This document shows, piece after piece, positions 34,851 to 44,025 of a DNA stretch of 64,000 bases. Origin of the DNA: G965220075 sp965220075 (GTDB lineage Bacteria; Chloroflexota; UBA11872); NCBI GenBank assembly GCA_965220075.1, contig OZ244806.1, positions 682,001 through 746,000 of the forward strand, in the 5' to 3' direction. Below the pieces are notes generated by a model. It did no database searches and was not told where the DNA came from. It worked only from the letters and a program-made list of their open reading frames with translations. How positions within the stretch are numbered: the first letter of the stretch is position 1; each line of letters starts with the position of its first letter. Made by a program: the position numbers and the translations under genes.

Positions 34851-36038
34851 ATGCCCTATCACGGCCAAACCTACGGCTACGTAAGCGGCCTCTCCTGCAC
34901 TTCCTGCGGCAGGCGGCACCGGCCCAACCTCCCTCAAACGGTCTGTACCTCGTGCGGACACACGCTGTTCGTCGATTACGACCTTGCCGAGGTCCGCTCG
35001 GCTCTCACACCGGAGCGCCTGGCGTCCCGCCCGGCCGGGCTGGAGCGATTTAGGGAGCTTTTGCCGGTCGCCGACATGGCTCAGGTACCGTCGCTCGGGG
35101 CAGGCGACACGCCGCTCGTCCGGCTGCACCGGGTTGGCCGCGGCTTGGCCGTCCGGGAGCTGTGGCTCAAGGACGAAGGCGTCAACCCCACCGGGACGTT
35201 CAAGGCCCGTGGTGCGGCTGTCGGCGTGGCTCGGGCTCGCGAGCTTGGCATCGAGGAGCTGGCAATTCCCACCGCCGGTAATGCGGGCGGGGCCTGGTCG
35301 GCCTACTGCGCCGCGGCCGGGCTGCGGCTGCACGTCGCGATGCCGGTCGACACACCGGCCGCTATCAAGCACGAGTGCTTCCGCTTCGGGGCCGACGTGC
35401 ACGAAGTCGAGGGCGACATCAGCGCGGCGGCCCGGCTCGTGTCGCGGCAATGCGAGCGGGAGGGCTGGTTCAACCTGGCCACCATGCGCGAGCCCTACCG
35501 CGTCGAAGGCAAGAAGACGATGGGCTTGGAGATTGCGGAGGCCTTCGACTGGGACCCGCCCGAGGTCGTGATGTATCCCACTGGCGGCGGGGTAGGACTG
35601 ATCGCGCTCCTCAAGTCGATGCGCGAGCTGCAAGCGTTAGGGTGGATCGGCGAGCGGCTGCCCAGGCTCGTCGCCGTGCAGGCGCAGGGATGCCGCCCGA
35701 TCGTCGACGCCTACGTCGAAGGAAGGTCGGCCGCTCGCCGCGCCGAGCAGCCCAATACCATCGCGGCCGGGCTGCGCGTGCCCTTGCCTTTCGCCCATGA
35801 GCTGTGCCTGCGTGCGATTCAAGCTACTCACGGAACCGCGGTGGCGGTGAGCGACGACAGCATCGTCGCCGCCATGCGCGAGCTGGCCGCCGAGGAGGGC
35901 CTCTTCGTCTGCCCCGAGGGTGCGGCGATGCTTCCGGCGCTGCGCGCCTTGGCTGCGCGGGGATGGATCTCAGCAAAGGATCGCGTGGTGCTTCTCAATA
36001 CCGGAAGCGGGCTCAAATACACTCATTTGCTGGGATAG
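34851..36038 (+). CDS. thrC: Threonine synthase (PLP-dependent)
   Basis: Converts O-phosphohomoserine to threonine. An N-terminal zinc ribbon (CTSCG-x14-CTSCG), common in threonine synthases of the short type, precedes the PLP fold. The Schiff-base Lys is in NPTGTFKARGAAV; TAGNAGGAWSAYCAAAGL and YPTGGGVGLIALLKSM bind cofactor and phosphate; the C-terminus has VLLNTGSGLKY. About 395 aa from ATG 34851; ATG 34821 is also in frame. A paralogous function (for example a threonine synthase-like lyase) is possible. Confidence 0.88.
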   Translation: MPYHGQTYGYVSGLSCTSCGRRHRPNLPQTVCTSCGHTLFVDYDLAEVRSALTPERLASRPAGLERFRELLPVADMAQVPSLGAGDTPLVRLHRVGRGLAVRELWLKDEGVNPTGTFKARGAAVGVARARELGIEELAIPTAGNAGGAWSAYCAAAGLRLHVAMPVDTPAAIKHECFRFGADVHEVEGDISAAARLVSRQCEREGWFNLATMREPYRVEGKKTMGLEIAEAFDWDPPEVVMYPTGGGVGLIALLKSMRELQALGWIGERLPRLVAVQAQGCRPIVDAYVEGRSAARRAEQPNTIAAGLRVPLPFAHELCLRAIQATHGTAVAVSDDSIVAAMRELAAEEGLFVCPEGAAMLPALRALAARGWISAKDRVVLLNTGSGLKYTHLLG

Positions 36039-36122
36039 GCGCGCCCGTTTCCGCTCGAGTCGCGGCGAACCGTGCAGCTCGGCTCAATCGGCGGACAGGC
36101 GCCTTCTGAGGCAGGTTTCGAT

Positions 36123-36710
36123 ATGCCCACCGAACGGCGTCTGGCGCGCATCCGCTCCGTGGCCGCCCTGCGCCAGAGCGGTCTCGCGGTGGTGCTGGAG
36201 GACGTCCACGACCCGCACAACGCGGAAGCGGTGTTCCGGAGCTGTGACGCGTTCGGCGTGGCTGAGGCGCACCTGATCTTTGCCAGGGAAGCGCCTTTCA
36301 ATCCCCGTAAGGTCGGCAAGAGCACCTCGTCCTCGGCCAACAAGTGGCTGGATTTCCATACCCACTCGTCCTCCGCCGAATGCTTGGGAGGCCTGCGCGC
36401 CAGCGGCTACCGGATCGTCGCCGCCGTGGCCGACCCGAGCGCCGAGCCTCTCCATCGCGTAGACCTGACGGGCCAGCGCCTGGCGATCCTCATCGGCAAC
36501 GAGCACAGCGGGCTTTCCGCCCAGGCGCGCCAGCTGGCCGACTTGCAGGTGACCGTACCCTTAGTAGGCATGGTGCGCAGTCTGAATCTGTCGGTGGCTG
36601 CCGCGATCTGCTTATATGAGATTTGTCGCCAGCGCGCGGGCGCGCCGGAGCGCTACCGTTTGAGCGACGAAGCGCAGGCAAAGTTGGTGCAGGACTACAC
36701 CCAACGGTGA
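36123..36710 (+). CDS. trmH: TrmH/SpoU-family RNA 2'-O-methyltransferase
   Basis: SPOUT-class methylase using SAM, probably tRNA (Gm18) by its similarity to TrmH. Motif 1: LEDVHDPHNAEAVFRSCDAFGV (residues about 22-43), motif 2: ILIGNEHSGLS, motif 3: VPLVGMVRSLNLSVAAAICLYEICRQRA (knot and SAM site). The SSSANKWLDFHTHSS segment resembles TrmH of other bacteria. 195 aa from ATG 36123. RNA target is inferred. Confidence 0.88.
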   Translation: MPTERRLARIRSVAALRQSGLAVVLEDVHDPHNAEAVFRSCDAFGVAEAHLIFAREAPFNPRKVGKSTSSSANKWLDFHTHSSSAECLGGLRASGYRIVAAVADPSAEPLHRVDLTGQRLAILIGNEHSGLSAQARQLADLQVTVPLVGMVRSLNLSVAAAICLYEICRQRAGAPERYRLSDEAQAKLVQDYTQR

Positions 36711-36822
36711 GTCCGGGCGGGCCCGGCGATTCAATCCGGCGTAGGCTGGCCGTCGCCCCGCGGGCGGCGCACCGGCTACGCTCAGTAGCAGTGCACGCTG
36801 CGGGGTTCGAAAGGGGAAGCTG

Positions 36823-37371
36823 ATGGCGACAGGTGACGTGTTCTTCCGCGATGTCAAACCTATCGAGTCGCCCCGCGGCTCGATCGTCCCGCCGGGGTGC
36901 ACGACTGAGGAGGTGGACGGCGAGCAGATCCTGCGTATCTCGGCTGGCGTGACCGAGATCGCCACCCCCATAATCTTTCCCACGTTTTCGATCGTGATCG
37001 AGTCACCCCGGCTCGCGATCGACGGCGACACGATCCAAGACGCCGCGCTCTACGCCGTGAGCGTGCGCGCCCCCGACACGGACCTCAGCGCCGTGCGCGA
37101 GTTGGAGGTCACCGGCCTTATGCAGGTGCGTAGCGTGCGCGGCCGCACCGTGCGGGCGGGACGCATCGAGGCGCGGCGGGTCGAGGCGGATCTTTCGGTG
37201 CGCGCGACCGAAGCCGTGGTCGCGAAGCAGGTGAGCGTCAAGGACGGCTCGATCCGAACTCCCAAACTCGTGAGCGGCGACGTCACTGCCGACAATCAGG
37301 CCGTCCAAACCGTCTCGTGGGACGCCGCCGCCGCCGCCGGCGAGGTGCCCGACTGGCTGCGAAGTCCGTAG
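36823..37371 (+). CDS. Unknown beta-repeat protein (bactofilin-like look)
   Basis: 182 residues from ATG 36823 with a strong AGGGGAAG ribosome site. No signal peptide or membrane segment. Residues about 85-165 are short alternating hydrophobic repeats (LEVTGLMQVRSVRGRTVRAGRIEARRVEADLSVRATEAVVAKQVSVKDG), the look of a beta-solenoid such as bactofilins. I could not place it in a family. Flanked by trmH and a methyltransferase on the same strand with gaps over 80 nt. Confidence 0.7.
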   Translation: MATGDVFFRDVKPIESPRGSIVPPGCTTEEVDGEQILRISAGVTEIATPIIFPTFSIVIESPRLAIDGDTIQDAALYAVSVRAPDTDLSAVRELEVTGLMQVRSVRGRTVRAGRIEARRVEADLSVRATEAVVAKQVSVKDGSIRTPKLVSGDVTADNQAVQTVSWDAAAAAGEVPDWLRSP

Positions 37372-37454
37372 CTCCCCGGGCGCCCATCCGGCCACCGCGC
37401 CTTAGGGATGGACTGACGCTCCCGTGGACGCGGGGCGCGCCGGCAGGCTGAACC

Positions 37455-38234
37455 GTGCTCGCCGATGACGCCGGATCCGGCGTTGACGACTACGCCATAT
37501 TCGCCGGTATATACGACGAGTGGCAGCGTCTTTTTGGTGAAGAGTACGCGCTGCTCGTCGCCCCGCTAGTGAACGCCAGGTTCGCCTCGCGGGCCGGCAG
37601 CGTCAGAACACTGATCGATCTGGCCTGCGGCACCGGCACGTTCGCGCTGTTGCAGGCGCGGGCCGGAGTCAGGGTCACCGGCGTCGATCTGTCCCACTCC
37701 ATGCTGTGCCAGGCGCGCCGAAAGGCGCGCGCGCGCGCGCTGCCGGTCGAGTTGGTGCAGGCCGACATGCGTGAGTTCGACGTGACCAAACCCGTCGACG
37801 CCGTCACATGCCTCTACTCCTCCTTGGGCCATCTCGACACGTTTGAAGGAGTGCGCGCGGCGTTTGGCAGGGTGCGGGCGCATTTGCGGCCTGGTGGGGC
37901 ATTCGTGTTCGACCTAAACACGCCGGCCGGATTCGAAGCGCTGTGGCGAGAGCCCGTGACCGAGCGCGGCGCGGACTTCACTGTCCGGCGCGCCTTCGAA
38001 GTGGATCCGGGCGGCCTGTGGACGACGATGCGCATGACTATCGATCTGCGCAGAGAGGGCCTGCCGCGGCGCTTGAGCACCTCCATCCGGGCGCGCTGGT
38101 TCAGCACGGAAGAGGTGCGCGCCGCGCTTGCCGACGCCGGCTTGCAGGTCGTGGATACGCTGGACTTCAACCCGTTCACAGACGTCGCCGGGCACGACCT
38201 GAAGGAGCTGTGGACGGCGGTTCGGCCCTGCTAG
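37455..38234 (+). CDS. SAM-dependent methyltransferase (class I)
   Basis: 259 aa, GTG start. Motif I is LIDLACGTGTFALLQARAG, acidic loop VTGVDLSHSML, motif II region VELVQADMREFDVTKPVDAVTCLYSSLGHL. The YDEWQRLF and FNPFTDVAGHDLKELW segments match small-molecule methylases annotated as methyltransferase_25/11. Substrate unknown. It converges on queC with a 43-nt gap. Confidence 0.85.
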   Translation: MLADDAGSGVDDYAIFAGIYDEWQRLFGEEYALLVAPLVNARFASRAGSVRTLIDLACGTGTFALLQARAGVRVTGVDLSHSMLCQARRKARARALPVELVQADMREFDVTKPVDAVTCLYSSLGHLDTFEGVRAAFGRVRAHLRPGGAFVFDLNTPAGFEALWREPVTERGADFTVRRAFEVDPGGLWTTMRMTIDLRREGLPRRLSTSIRARWFSTEEVRAALADAGLQVVDTLDFNPFTDVAGHDLKELWTAVRPC

Positions 38235-38277
38235 GCGTTGCGGGCGAACCGCTCCGGGGGGGGTACGCGCCAGCGCG

Positions 38278-38958
38278 TCATAGAGGCCCCAGGACCGCGT
38301 AGTCGGTGGGGTCCGGGACCCCGGCGGCGATGAAGCCGCGGCGGCGCTCGCCGCACTTGCCGCACACGCCGCAGTGACCTCCCTCCACCGGGTCGGCGCA
38401 CGACAACGCCAGCTCGAGCGGGAATTCGCGGCCTGCCCGAATGACGTCCTGCTTGTGCATGCCGCGCAGAGGCGTCAACACCCGAAACGGTATGTCGAGC
38501 GCGAGTCCAATGGCACGCTCGACGGTCCGCAGGAACTCCGGCCGCGCGTCCGGGAACGGGTTGCTGCCCAAGATGCCGATGGCGACTCGATGGATCGCGT
38601 TCTGTGCGCCATGGGTGCCGGCCACGCTCAGCAGCAGCAGGTTGCGCCCGGGTAGATACCAGTCCTCGTCAGGCTGCGCGGCGTCGGGCACGGCCTCATG
38701 GCCCGTGCTCCAGTGACGGCCGTAGAGAGCGCGCGCGCCCAGCTCGAGCTCGACGACGGACCGCACGGCCGCCGCGTTCAGCGCTCCGAAGAAGCGCCCC
38801 AGGGCCGCGTGCTCGGCGTCTTCCCACTGCAGGCCGGCGCGCAGAAATAGAGGCGTTACTTCCGCGTACTGACGCGCCAGCAGGCCGGTCATGATGCAGC
38901 TGTCCAGCCCGCTTACGAGCACGGCCGCCCGCTGCTCGATGGGTGGGCGAGCAGCCAT
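38278..38958 (-). CDS. queC: 7-cyano-7-deazaguanine synthase (QueC)
   Basis: Makes preQ0 from 7-carboxy-7-deazaguanine in queuosine biosynthesis. 226 aa from ATG 38958. The C-terminal zinc site CADPVEGGHCGVCGKCGERRRGF is diagnostic. The PP-loop reads VSGLDSCIM, one Gly short of the usual SGGxDS. Other family marks: FLRAGLQWEDAE, PGRNLLLLSVAGTHGA, and TPLRGMHKQDVIRAGREF. It is divergent from an SDR gene that is followed by queD, so the locus is a queuosine/deazapurine cluster. The frame is open up to 39111, without conservation. Confidence 0.9.
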   Translation of the reverse strand: MAARPPIEQRAAVLVSGLDSCIMTGLLARQYAEVTPLFLRAGLQWEDAEHAALGRFFGALNAAAVRSVVELELGARALYGRHWSTGHEAVPDAAQPDEDWYLPGRNLLLLSVAGTHGAQNAIHRVAIGILGSNPFPDARPEFLRTVERAIGLALDIPFRVLTPLRGMHKQDVIRAGREFPLELALSCADPVEGGHCGVCGKCGERRRGFIAAGVPDPTDYAVLGPL

Positions 38959-39079
38959 GCAAGATTGCCTGCGACTTTCCAGCCGTCGAACCGGCAGAAT
39001 GTAGTCCGGTGCTAGATTAGACGATGCAAGCGGCGCACCCGCGCCCGATGCGCGATGTTTCGCCGAGCCAGGGATACCC

Positions 39080-39814
39080 GTGCAACTTTCCGGATCCACA
39101 GCCGTAATCACCGGCGGCGCGCGCCGCGTCGGCCGGCACGTGGCCGCGCGGCTGGCGGAGCGCGGGGCGAATGTTGTGGTGAATTACCGGACTTCCGCCC
39201 GTGAGGCCGAGGAAGCGGTCGCTGAGTTCAGGCGGACGGGTGTCGGCGCGCTGGCCGTGCGGGCTGACGTGTCCACCCGCCAGGGCGTCGAGAGCATCAT
39301 GGCGGCGGCCATCGAGCAGTTTGGCTCGGTGGAGGTGCTCATCAATAACGCCTCCATTTACGGCGCCACGCCGTTCAGAGATCTCAGCGAAGAAGATTGG
39401 GACCGCAATCTCGACGTGAACCTCAAGGGTCCTTTCCTGGGCGGCTGGCTGTTCGGCAGGCACATGCTCGAGCGCGGTCGGGGCAAGATCATCAACGTCG
39501 CCGATTGGGGGGTCATGCGGCCCTATGTCGGCTACCTGCCGTACTTCGTGGCGAAGGGTGGTGTAGTGGCCTTGACGAAGGGACTGGCCAAGGAGCTGGC
39601 GCCGCACGTGCACGTGAACGCCGTGGCGCCGGGTCCGATTCTGATGCCGGAGGACTTCGACGCCGAGACCACCAGAGCTGTCGAAAAGGCCACGCCGCTG
39701 CGGCGCATCGGGAACCCCGAAGACATCGCGCAAACGATGCTATGGCTGATTGAGGGCACGGATTTCGTGACGGGTGCGATCATCCCAGTGGATGGTGGCC
39801 GTCAAATTGCCTGA
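39080..39814 (+). CDS. Short-chain dehydrogenase/reductase, pteridine-reductase-like
   Basis: 244 aa, classical SDR: TGGARRVGRHVA (NADP-type GxxRR), NNASIYGATPF, catalytic Tyr/Lys in YLPYFVAKGGVVALTKG, C-terminus VTGAIIPVDGGRQIA. The catalytic Ser position is in a VADWGVMRPY segment (Asp/Trp), so it is not a standard Ser-Tyr-Lys triad. The GGARR start and NNAS-type motif recall pteridine reductases such as FolM/PTR1, and it sits between queC and queD, a pterin-like pathway. GTG start 39080. Confidence 0.82.
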   Translation: MQLSGSTAVITGGARRVGRHVAARLAERGANVVVNYRTSAREAEEAVAEFRRTGVGALAVRADVSTRQGVESIMAAAIEQFGSVEVLINNASIYGATPFRDLSEEDWDRNLDVNLKGPFLGGWLFGRHMLERGRGKIINVADWGVMRPYVGYLPYFVAKGGVVALTKGLAKELAPHVHVNAVAPGPILMPEDFDAETTRAVEKATPLRRIGNPEDIAQTMLWLIEGTDFVTGAIIPVDGGRQIA

Positions 39815-39819
39815 GGACG

Positions 39820-40290
39820 GTGAGTAAGGACATGTTCGAGATCGTCAAGCACATCGATTTCTGCTTCGGTCACCGGCTCATGGGATATCCGGGCAAGTGC
39901 AGCCAGCCGCATGGGCACAACGGCCGCGTGGAGGTCCGTTTAACTTCTTCCACGCTCGATGGAATCGGCATGGTGGCCGACTTCCGGGACGTTCGCCATA
40001 AAGTGGAAGCTTGGATCGAGGCGAACCTCGATCATCGCATGGTGCTGCAGCGGGACGACCCGCTGATCGGCGCAATCGAGGCGCTCGATCAGTGGGTCTA
40101 CGTGATCGATGAACCTCCCACGACCGAGAATCTGGCCATGCTGATCTACGCCAACGTCCAGGGCATGGGTTTTCCGGTTGCGTCCGTCACGTTGTGGGAG
40201 ACCCCGGACTCGTATGCGACTTTCGCTCCCAAGGCCGCGGACACCGCGTCGTCAAACGGTGAGAGAGCGGCTGAGCGCGCACGGGCCTGA
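39820..40290 (+). CDS. queD: 6-carboxytetrahydropterin synthase (QueD) / PTPS family
   Basis: Zn-dependent enzyme producing 6-carboxy-5,6,7,8-tetrahydropterin from dihydroneopterin triphosphate. The zinc His residues are in FCFGHRLMGY and PHGHNGRVEV; catalytic Cys in PGKCSQPHGH; the GMVADFRDVRHKVEAWIEANLDHRMVL and PPTTENLAMLIY segments (His and Glu) complete the fold. 156 aa. Starts 6 nt after the SDR stop (GTG 39820), so the two are cotranscribed. Confidence 0.9.
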   Translation: MSKDMFEIVKHIDFCFGHRLMGYPGKCSQPHGHNGRVEVRLTSSTLDGIGMVADFRDVRHKVEAWIEANLDHRMVLQRDDPLIGAIEALDQWVYVIDEPPTTENLAMLIYANVQGMGFPVASVTLWETPDSYATFAPKAADTASSNGERAAERARA

Positions 40291-40385
40291 TGGTGCCGCG
40301 GCAGGACTGGCGCACTTCCGGAAACACGCCTTGACGCGCGCCCGCCCGGCCTGATGCCGACACACCGGCGCTGCCACGCGCGGGG

Positions 40386-42257
40386 ATGGTGACAAGGCCG
40401 GGCACTCTGCGCATCGCCCTTCTGGGCGCCGCCATGCTCTGCCTGGCCACGCTGGCCTGCAACGCCGAGGAGCCGAGCGGCGGCGCGTCGGTATCGCCAA
40501 CACCGGTCCAGGTCGGGGCGCTGTCGCCCGCGCCGGAGGCGCCCTCCTCGCCCGCGGCGGAGACGGCGCGCGCCGCCCGCCTGACGCCCAGCCTCACTCC
40601 CACCGCAACGTTGCTCGGAGATTTCGGCGACGCGCCTGACGGGCTGCCAGCCGGCTACCCCAATCCTCGTGTGGTGGGGCGCTTCCCGACGCGCCTGCGC
40701 ACCGACAGCGCCCCCGGCCCCGGCGCACACGTGCTCAATCCCAGCCAGGATCGGCTTGGTGATATCGCGACGCAGGAGGCCGCCGCGGAGGATCCGAGGG
40801 ACCCGGATGGCCAGCCGAATCTCGTCAACACTGACGAGGGTGACGATGGCGTGCAGGGATTAACGCTCGAACTCGACGCGACGCCCGTGCAGGCGCGAAT
40901 GAGCGTTCACGTGACCATCGCGCCGCACGCGCCGCCTGGCCCGCGTTTCATCAACGTGCTCATCGACATCGATCGGGACGGCCGCTGGGGCGGGGCCGCC
41001 AGTGAAGCGCCCGAGTGGGCCGTCGTGAATTGGCGCGTGACCCTGAATCCTGGCACGGGAGTCACTTTGCAGAGTCCGGCATTTCAAATCGTCCACCAGA
41101 ACCAGCTGCCGCACGGCGCCTGGTTGCGCGTGTTGCTCACGCGCGAGCCTTTGGGCAGCGCCGTGTGGGACGGCAGCGGACGCTGGGACCACGGCGAGGT
41201 GGAGGACTATCAGCTAGCCATCGGTACGGAGCGCGGCGAGTCCGCCCTGCTCTCTCTGGTGCGAATAGAGTGTCCAACCTCGGTCCCCTTCGAACGGGCC
41301 TTTTTCGTTGTGGAGATCTCATGCACCGCATCCAATCTAGGCGCGGACGGCACGCTCGAAGCGCGCATCTTTCGCGCCTTCGGCGAGACCCGCTTGATTC
41401 CCGATCGCATCGAGCCGCGGCCGCTCCGGGCGGGCATGACCTCCGACCTGCCGTTCGTGATAATCCGGGACGAGGGGCCGTCCCGCTGGCGCTATGGCAC
41501 GCAATCAACCAACCTGACCAGCTCGGTTGCCGATGGCGTCATAACCATCGGAACTCAGCGGTCGGATCGCCGCCTCGAAGTGCCCGAAGTCGACGCAGTC
41601 GAGCGCTTCTTCAGGGACGATGAAATAGACGACCACTTCTCGGTGATCACGGGCGAGCGCGTGGAGGGGTTCGCCTTCGGCGACATCCGGCGCGCGGCCC
41701 TGGGCCGTGCTCGGCTCGATACGACCGGCATCGACCTGTTACGACGGGAGCTTGTGGTCATCGAGCCGGCGCAGCCCCCGCCGCCGCACGAGGACTACGT
41801 AGCGGTTCTCATCCAGATGGCCGACCGGCTCCCGATCGCGCAAGCCGCGTTGGGGTTCCAGCTCGGCGTGGTATTCGAGTCTACCGGCGACCCCGGCGAC
41901 GATTGGCGGCCCCTCGTGCGGGGATTCGATCTCTTCCAGGGTACGGACCAGTGGTACGAGCTCATCTACCGGCCGAACCTGGAACCTGCCTGGCGATTGC
42001 AGCGCCGCGACGCCGCTGAACCCAACCTCGCCGCACCCACCGACGCGCGTGCGTTCCTGCTGGACGACAAAGTTCTCATGCTGATTCCTGCCGGCGAGTT
42101 CACACGCGCCCCCGAAACGCTGCGCTATCGGGTGACGACGTTCGTGCATGAGCCGGATGACCCCACCGGCGAGAGCCGGCCCTCGGCGGCGGACGTGCTG
42201 CCAGAACTGCACGAGCCCCTGGCGGTGTATGGGACCAGCCAGCCGCCGCTTGGGTGA
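40386..42257 (+). CDS. GEVED-domain lipoprotein
   Basis: 623 aa. A signal peptide (hydrophobic residues 9-22) ends in a lipobox (LATLAC). A Pro/Ala/Thr linker reaches about residue 75, then FGDAPDGLPAGYPNPRV opens a GEVED domain that closes with HGEVEDYQLAIG (about residue 275). These domains occur in surface or secreted proteins. The remaining 350 residues (three beta-rich stretches) have no family I recognise. Displayed outside the membrane; role unknown. The following beta-lactamase-fold gene starts about 20 nt after its stop. Confidence 0.85.
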   Translation: MVTRPGTLRIALLGAAMLCLATLACNAEEPSGGASVSPTPVQVGALSPAPEAPSSPAAETARAARLTPSLTPTATLLGDFGDAPDGLPAGYPNPRVVGRFPTRLRTDSAPGPGAHVLNPSQDRLGDIATQEAAAEDPRDPDGQPNLVNTDEGDDGVQGLTLELDATPVQARMSVHVTIAPHAPPGPRFINVLIDIDRDGRWGGAASEAPEWAVVNWRVTLNPGTGVTLQSPAFQIVHQNQLPHGAWLRVLLTREPLGSAVWDGSGRWDHGEVEDYQLAIGTERGESALLSLVRIECPTSVPFERAFFVVEISCTASNLGADGTLEARIFRAFGETRLIPDRIEPRPLRAGMTSDLPFVIIRDEGPSRWRYGTQSTNLTSSVADGVITIGTQRSDRRLEVPEVDAVERFFRDDEIDDHFSVITGERVEGFAFGDIRRAALGRARLDTTGIDLLRRELVVIEPAQPPPPHEDYVAVLIQMADRLPIAQAALGFQLGVVFESTGDPGDDWRPLVRGFDLFQGTDQWYELIYRPNLEPAWRLQRRDAAEPNLAAPTDARAFLLDDKVLMLIPAGEFTRAPETLRYRVTTFVHEPDDPTGESRPSAADVLPELHEPLAVYGTSQPPLG

Positions 42258-42276
42258 CCGGCGAAGACGCAGCAGC

Positions 42277-43878
42277 GTGACCTCGCCTCGACGGCGGCAT
42301 CCAGGCGCGGGAGCGACGCTGACGCGGCGCTCGTTGATCCGCTCCCCCGCGATGCTGGCCGCCCTCTGGGCCGCGCCGGCCCCGCTCTCCGCGGCGGCGG
42401 CGGAGCCGCCGCCGCCGCAAGACTTCGACGTCGCCGGCGGTCATCACTACACCCAGGCCTCTAACGCCGCCGCTGCTGGATTCGAGGTTCTGAATGACTC
42501 CGGCGCAGCCTGGTGGAACGCCTACCGACGCTTCGGTGGGCCGCCCGCGCTGGGGTACCCGATCGGGGCGCCCTTCGCCCTGCACGGATTCGACTATCAG
42601 CCGTTTCAACGCGGATTGCTGCAATCGTCGCCGTCCGCCGGCGCCCCACGACCGGCCAACGTTCTGGAGATGCTCGATCAGGCCGGACTGACAGCCTGGC
42701 TGCGCCACTTCCGCAACATACCGTTGCCGCGCACCGAGGACGGCAGCAGCTCGTTCGACGAGGCCGTTCGCATACGCGAAGGCTGGCTGACCAACGACGC
42801 TATTCGGGCGCGGTTCGAGAACAATCCCGACCCAGTGCGTTTTCTCACCTGGAGCCACGATGCCGCGCTCATCCGCTGGGGACTCCCAATGTCGATGCCC
42901 GCGAAGATGGGTCCGTTCGTCGCGCAGAGGTTCCAGCGTGCCGTTCTGCAGCACTGGGTCGAATCTGTCGAGGGGCTGCCTGCCGTCGGCAGCGTCACCG
43001 CAGTCTTCGCGGGAGATATCTTCGCCGCCGCGGGGCTGATACCCGGCGGCGCCCGCCGGCCTGTCAGTTCTGCCGCTGCTCGCGCGGCGTCGACGGGCCG
43101 CACGGCGGGCGAGCTTCTGCAAGCGCAAATTGGCTCGCGCCTAGCTGGCGAGCCTGGCGCGTGGTCGGTAGTCGCGGCGCCTCTGGGGTCGGATGCGCCC
43201 TGGGTGCTGCTGAACCCCGACGTGGTGACGCCGTCGGCCAGCCTCTGGAAGATCGCCGCGATGCTGGAGACCTATCGCCAGCGCCGCGCGGCCGGTCTGA
43301 GCTTGGACGGGATGTTGACCATGAACTCGTCGGTGCTGGAGCGCGTTGACCCGCCCGCGACGCTCGCGCCCGGACAGCGTATTTCAATCCGCGCGGCGCT
43401 CGAACGCATGATGAGCGTCAGCGACAACGCCGCGGCTGTCCTGCTGGGTGACCGCCTGGGCTACGCGCGCATAGACGCGACGCTGCGAGCGAACGGTGCG
43501 GTGCACACGACAGTCGACTCGCAGCGTCCGTTCACAACCGCTCGCGAGATAGCCCGGCTGCTCGAAATCGGCGTGGGTGCTCGCGCCGCGAGCTGGGCGC
43601 CCCCGCTGGCGGACGTTCTGGAGATGCGTGAGCTGCTCCTCAGCGAACACCGCAACGATCGTATCCCCGCGCGCCTGCCGCCCGGTGTTCGGGTAGCGCA
43701 TAAAACGGGCGATCTGGCGCGGTCCGTGCACGACGCCGGCGTCGTGTACGCGAGCACCGGGCCGCTTACGCTCGTGATCATGGTGGACGAAACGCCGAAC
43801 TACGGCCGCAGCATTTCAACCGCCGCCGAGATAGCTCGAACAGTGTTCGACGCGGCCGAGCAGGTCACCGCGGGCTAA
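42277..43878 (+). CDS. Class A beta-lactamase-fold serine hydrolase with N-terminal domain
   Basis: About 533 residues from GTG 42277. An N-terminal signal has twin Arg (TRRSLIR) before a hydrophobic run ending in AAAAE, compatible with Tat export. Residues about 40-270 form an unrecognised domain containing WWNAYRRFGGPPALGYPIG, reminiscent of cell-wall-associated LGFP-like repeats. The C-terminal half is a penicillin-recognising fold: SLWK (SxxK nucleophile), SVSDNAAAVLL (SDN) and VAHKTGDLARSV (KTG). Activity may be beta-lactamase, D,D-peptidase or esterase. Confidence 0.87.
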   Translation: MTSPRRRHPGAGATLTRRSLIRSPAMLAALWAAPAPLSAAAAEPPPPQDFDVAGGHHYTQASNAAAAGFEVLNDSGAAWWNAYRRFGGPPALGYPIGAPFALHGFDYQPFQRGLLQSSPSAGAPRPANVLEMLDQAGLTAWLRHFRNIPLPRTEDGSSSFDEAVRIREGWLTNDAIRARFENNPDPVRFLTWSHDAALIRWGLPMSMPAKMGPFVAQRFQRAVLQHWVESVEGLPAVGSVTAVFAGDIFAAAGLIPGGARRPVSSAAARAASTGRTAGELLQAQIGSRLAGEPGAWSVVAAPLGSDAPWVLLNPDVVTPSASLWKIAAMLETYRQRRAAGLSLDGMLTMNSSVLERVDPPATLAPGQRISIRAALERMMSVSDNAAAVLLGDRLGYARIDATLRANGAVHTTVDSQRPFTTAREIARLLEIGVGARAASWAPPLADVLEMRELLLSEHRNDRIPARLPPGVRVAHKTGDLARSVHDAGVVYASTGPLTLVIMVDETPNYGRSISTAAEIARTVFDAAEQVTAG

Positions 43879-44025
43879 CCGTCCTGGCACTGACAATGCC
43901 GCGCACCGCTGAACGGCCGCACAGACGGCGCCGATCCGTTGGAATTCACGGCGCGAGCGGGCGGCCTCCGCGCTGACCGCATGCGCCGCCGAAACTGGAA
44001 TTTCGGTGATGTGTAGGGTTTTCGC

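Noticed and set aside
38959..39079. preQ1 riboswitch between queC and the SDR gene
   Set aside because: No short hairpin followed by the A-rich tail that defines preQ1 aptamers.
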